This document shows positions 22,399 to 24,114 of a stretch of 24,114 nt of DNA, piece by piece. Below the pieces are notes generated by a model. It saw only the letters and a list, made by a program, of their open reading frames with translations, was not told the origin of the DNA and ran no database searches. The first letter of the stretch is position 1. The number at the start of each line of letters is the position of its first letter. The translations under genes were made by a program, and so were the position numbers. Where the stretch lies: NCBI GenBank assembly GCA_021813225.1, contig JAKALH010000004.1, forward strand, positions 1 through 24,114. The letters run 5' to 3'. The DNA is from Chloroflexota bacterium. Its GTDB lineage: Bacteria; Chloroflexota; Anaerolineae; J036; Brachytrichaceae.

Positions 22399-24114
22399 TC
22401 GCGGATTCCAGCCGGTCGATGAGAAAGGCGTACTTGAAGGCCACTTCACGCAGATGGCTGTAGCGGCCGGATGCCCCGGCATGGCCGGCATGCAGATTCA
22501 TCTTCAACAGCAGAAGGTTGCGATCGGTTTTCAGGGCGCGTAGTCGGGCCGCCCACTTGAGCGGCTCCCAGTACGCCACGCGCGGGTCGTCCAGCCCGCC
22601 TGTGATCAGCATGTCCGGGTAATCCTTGGCCTGCACGTTGTCATACGGCGAGTACGACATCATGTAGTCGAACATGGCCTTGTCGGCGGGGTCGCCCCAC
22701 TGGCTGTACTCAATGGCCGTCAACGGAATACCAGCATCGCTCATGGTATTGACGACATCGACAAACGGGACATCGGCGATGACGGCGCGAAACAGATCGG
22801 GACGCCTATTGACCGCTGCCCCCATCAGCAGCCCGCCGGCGCTGCCGCCCATGATTGCCAGGCGCGCACTGCGGGTATAGCCGCGCGCAATGAGATACTC
22901 CGCGCTGGCGATGAAATCGGTGAAGGTATTCTTTTTATGCAGCAATCGCCCGTCTTCGAACCAGGCGCGTCCCAGTTCAGCGCCGCCGCGCACATGCGCG
23001 ATCGCCACCGCGAAACCGCGATCCAGCAGGCTCAGGCGGTTGGTGTCGAAAAACGGGTCGTTGCTGATGCCATAGGAGCCATAGGCAGTCAGCAGTAGGG
23101 GGTGGCTGCCGTCGTGCGCAAATCCCTTCCGGTACACGATCGATATCGGCACCTGCCTGCCATCCGGCGCTGTGGCTGCAAGCTGTTCCGACACGTACTG
23201 CTGCGGGTCGTAGCCGCTCGGAATCTGCTCCTGTTTCTTCACCTGCCAGCGCTGAGTGTCCATGTCATAGTCCACGACGGAGTACGGTGTGACCAGCGAC
23301 GAATAGTAGAAACGCGCCTCGCGGCTGTCAAACTCCGGGTTGCCGGCGGGGAACACGGCGTATACCGGCTCCGGGAAATGCACCTCGCGCTCATCGCTGC
23401 CGTCGATGTTCGAGATGCGCAGGTGCCGGAAGCCGCCTTCCCGCTCGATGCGCAACAGGAAATCCCTGAATATCAGAATACTGTCCAGCATCACCTCAGA
23501 ACGGTTGGGGATGCGTTCCTGCCATGCCGCACGTTCCGGATGGCTCACCGGCGCCGCCATCAGGCGGAAGTTCAGGGCATCTTCGTTCGTGACGATGTAG
23601 AACAGATCGCCATGATGAGAGAGCGAATACTCGACGCCGCGCCGGCGCGGTTGCAGGACTTTGAACCCGGCAGCGGGCTGATCGGCTGATGCATAGTGCA
23701 CCTCGCTGGTATCGCCGCCCCACACGTACAGCAGCAGGTAGGCCTTGCTGGATGTTTTCGCGACCGACACACTGTAGGTCTCATCCGTTTCGTGATACAC
23801 CAGCGCGTCCTGGGCCGCATCGGTGCCGGCCGTGTGGCGGAATACCTTGTGCGGGCGCTTCGCGGCGTCAAGGGTGCTGTAGAACAGCGTGCGGCTGTCG
23901 TTCGCCCATACCACGCCGTACGAAGTGTTGGGGATGCGTTCGCCAGTCAACTGCCCGCTGCGCAGGTCTTTGATAACCAGCGTAAACGCTTCATCGCCGG
24001 CGTGATCGACCGAATAGGCCAGCAGCGTATGATCGGGGCTGATCTCGAACACGCCGACGCGCAGGAACGGCTGGCCCGCGGCCAGTTCGTTCTCGTCCAG
24101 CAGCACTTCCTCAA
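22385..24114 (-). CDS. S9 prolyl oligopeptidase / oligopeptidase B-like peptidase (5' end beyond window)
   Basis: About 576 codons are visible; the true start lies past the right edge, and the visible frame opens ...EEVLLDENELAAG. The N-terminal part is the seven-bladed beta-propeller (repeated SPDHTLLAYS, WANDSRTLFYS, ISNIDGSDE elements). The C-terminal alpha/beta hydrolase carries nucleophile Ser in MGGSAGG (codon 22841-22843), the acid in GGLDDPRV (codon 22586-22588), and His in HAGHAG (codon 22481-22483). SPYDNVQAKDYP and YWEPLKWAARLR match oligopeptidase B (PtrB), which cuts after Lys/Arg in short peptides. A signal peptide cannot be judged. Bases 22315-22384 separate it from the convergent methyltransferase. 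Confidence 0.94.
   Translation of the reverse strand, partial: EEVLLDENELAAGQPFLRVGVFEISPDHTLLAYSVDHAGDEAFTLVIKDLRSGQLTGERIPNTSYGVVWANDSRTLFYSTLDAAKRPHKVFRHTAGTDAAQDALVYHETDETYSVSVAKTSSKAYLLLYVWGGDTSEVHYASADQPAAGFKVLQPRRRGVEYSLSHHGDLFYIVTNEDALNFRLMAAPVSHPERAAWQERIPNRSEVMLDSILIFRDFLLRIEREGGFRHLRISNIDGSDEREVHFPEPVYAVFPAGNPEFDSREARFYYSSLVTPYSVVDYDMDTQRWQVKKQEQIPSGYDPQQYVSEQLAATAPDGRQVPISIVYRKGFAHDGSHPLLLTAYGSYGISNDPFFDTNRLSLLDRGFAVAIAHVRGGAELGRAWFEDGRLLHKKNTFTDFIASAEYLIARGYTRSARLAIMGGSAGGLLMGAAVNRRPDLFRAVIADVPFVDVVNTMSDAGIPLTAIEYSQWGDPADKAMFDYMMSYSPYDNVQAKDYPDMLITGGLDDPRVAYWEPLKWAARLRALKTDRNLLLLKMNLHAGHAGASGRYSHLREVAFKYAFLIDRLESANHRE

Overview
The window looks like an interior piece of a chromosome from a Chloroflexota (Chloroflexi) bacterium, GC-rich, with mostly housekeeping and cell-envelope genes. 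Four things point there: a fused transaldolase/glucose-6-phosphate isomerase; a DUF3090 gene followed by a SCO1664-type (PI3/4-kinase-like) gene, a pair known mainly from Actinobacteria and Chloroflexi; a YacL-type PIN-TRAM gene directly upstream of cysS; and a short TCCARTC heptamer repeat of the kind scattered through Chloroflexi genomes. This assignment is inference from gene content and rests on no search. No rRNA, tRNA, CRISPR array, transposase or prophage gene was seen.

Layout. (1) 1-4770, minus strand: a pentose-phosphate operon, tal-pgi > gnd > zwf (zwf runs off the left edge), with a 669-base leader region that holds candidate promoters and one small possible ORF. (2) 4771-8703: an exported Tat-type L,D-transpeptidase (minus) divergent from a 917-residue single-pass membrane protein of long helices (plus), reminiscent in architecture only of EzrA. 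(3) 8771-12624, minus strand: yacL-like PIN-TRAM RNase > cysS > eno, tightly spaced. (4) 12792-15574, plus strand: DUF3090 > SCO1664-type kinase-like protein, then an LCP (LytR-CpsA-Psr) envelope ligase. (5) 15631-19173: galT (plus), a NosD-like beta-helix protein (minus), and dTDP-glucose 4,6-dehydratase rfbB (plus), a sugar-nucleotide neighbourhood. (6) 19166-22314, plus strand: rnz overlapping the end of rfbB, then a zinc alcohol dehydrogenase and an RlmI-like methyltransferase. (7) 22385-24114, minus strand: an oligopeptidase B-like S9 peptidase, cut by the right edge.

How the genes fit together: the left operon supplies NADPH and interconverts hexose and pentose phosphates. eno continues glycolysis. 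galT and rfbB feed activated sugars toward envelope glycans. The LCP protein and L,D-transpeptidase are wall-building enzymes. The PIN-TRAM protein and RNase Z act on RNA.

The observations most worth following are: an AT-hook-like basic tail on the transaldolase/isomerase fusion; the EzrA-like giant divergent from an L,D-transpeptidase; the DUF3090/kinase-like pair; a repeat-derived insertion inside galT; and three genes whose -10 box sits only 6-10 bases before the start codon, suggesting leaderless mRNAs.
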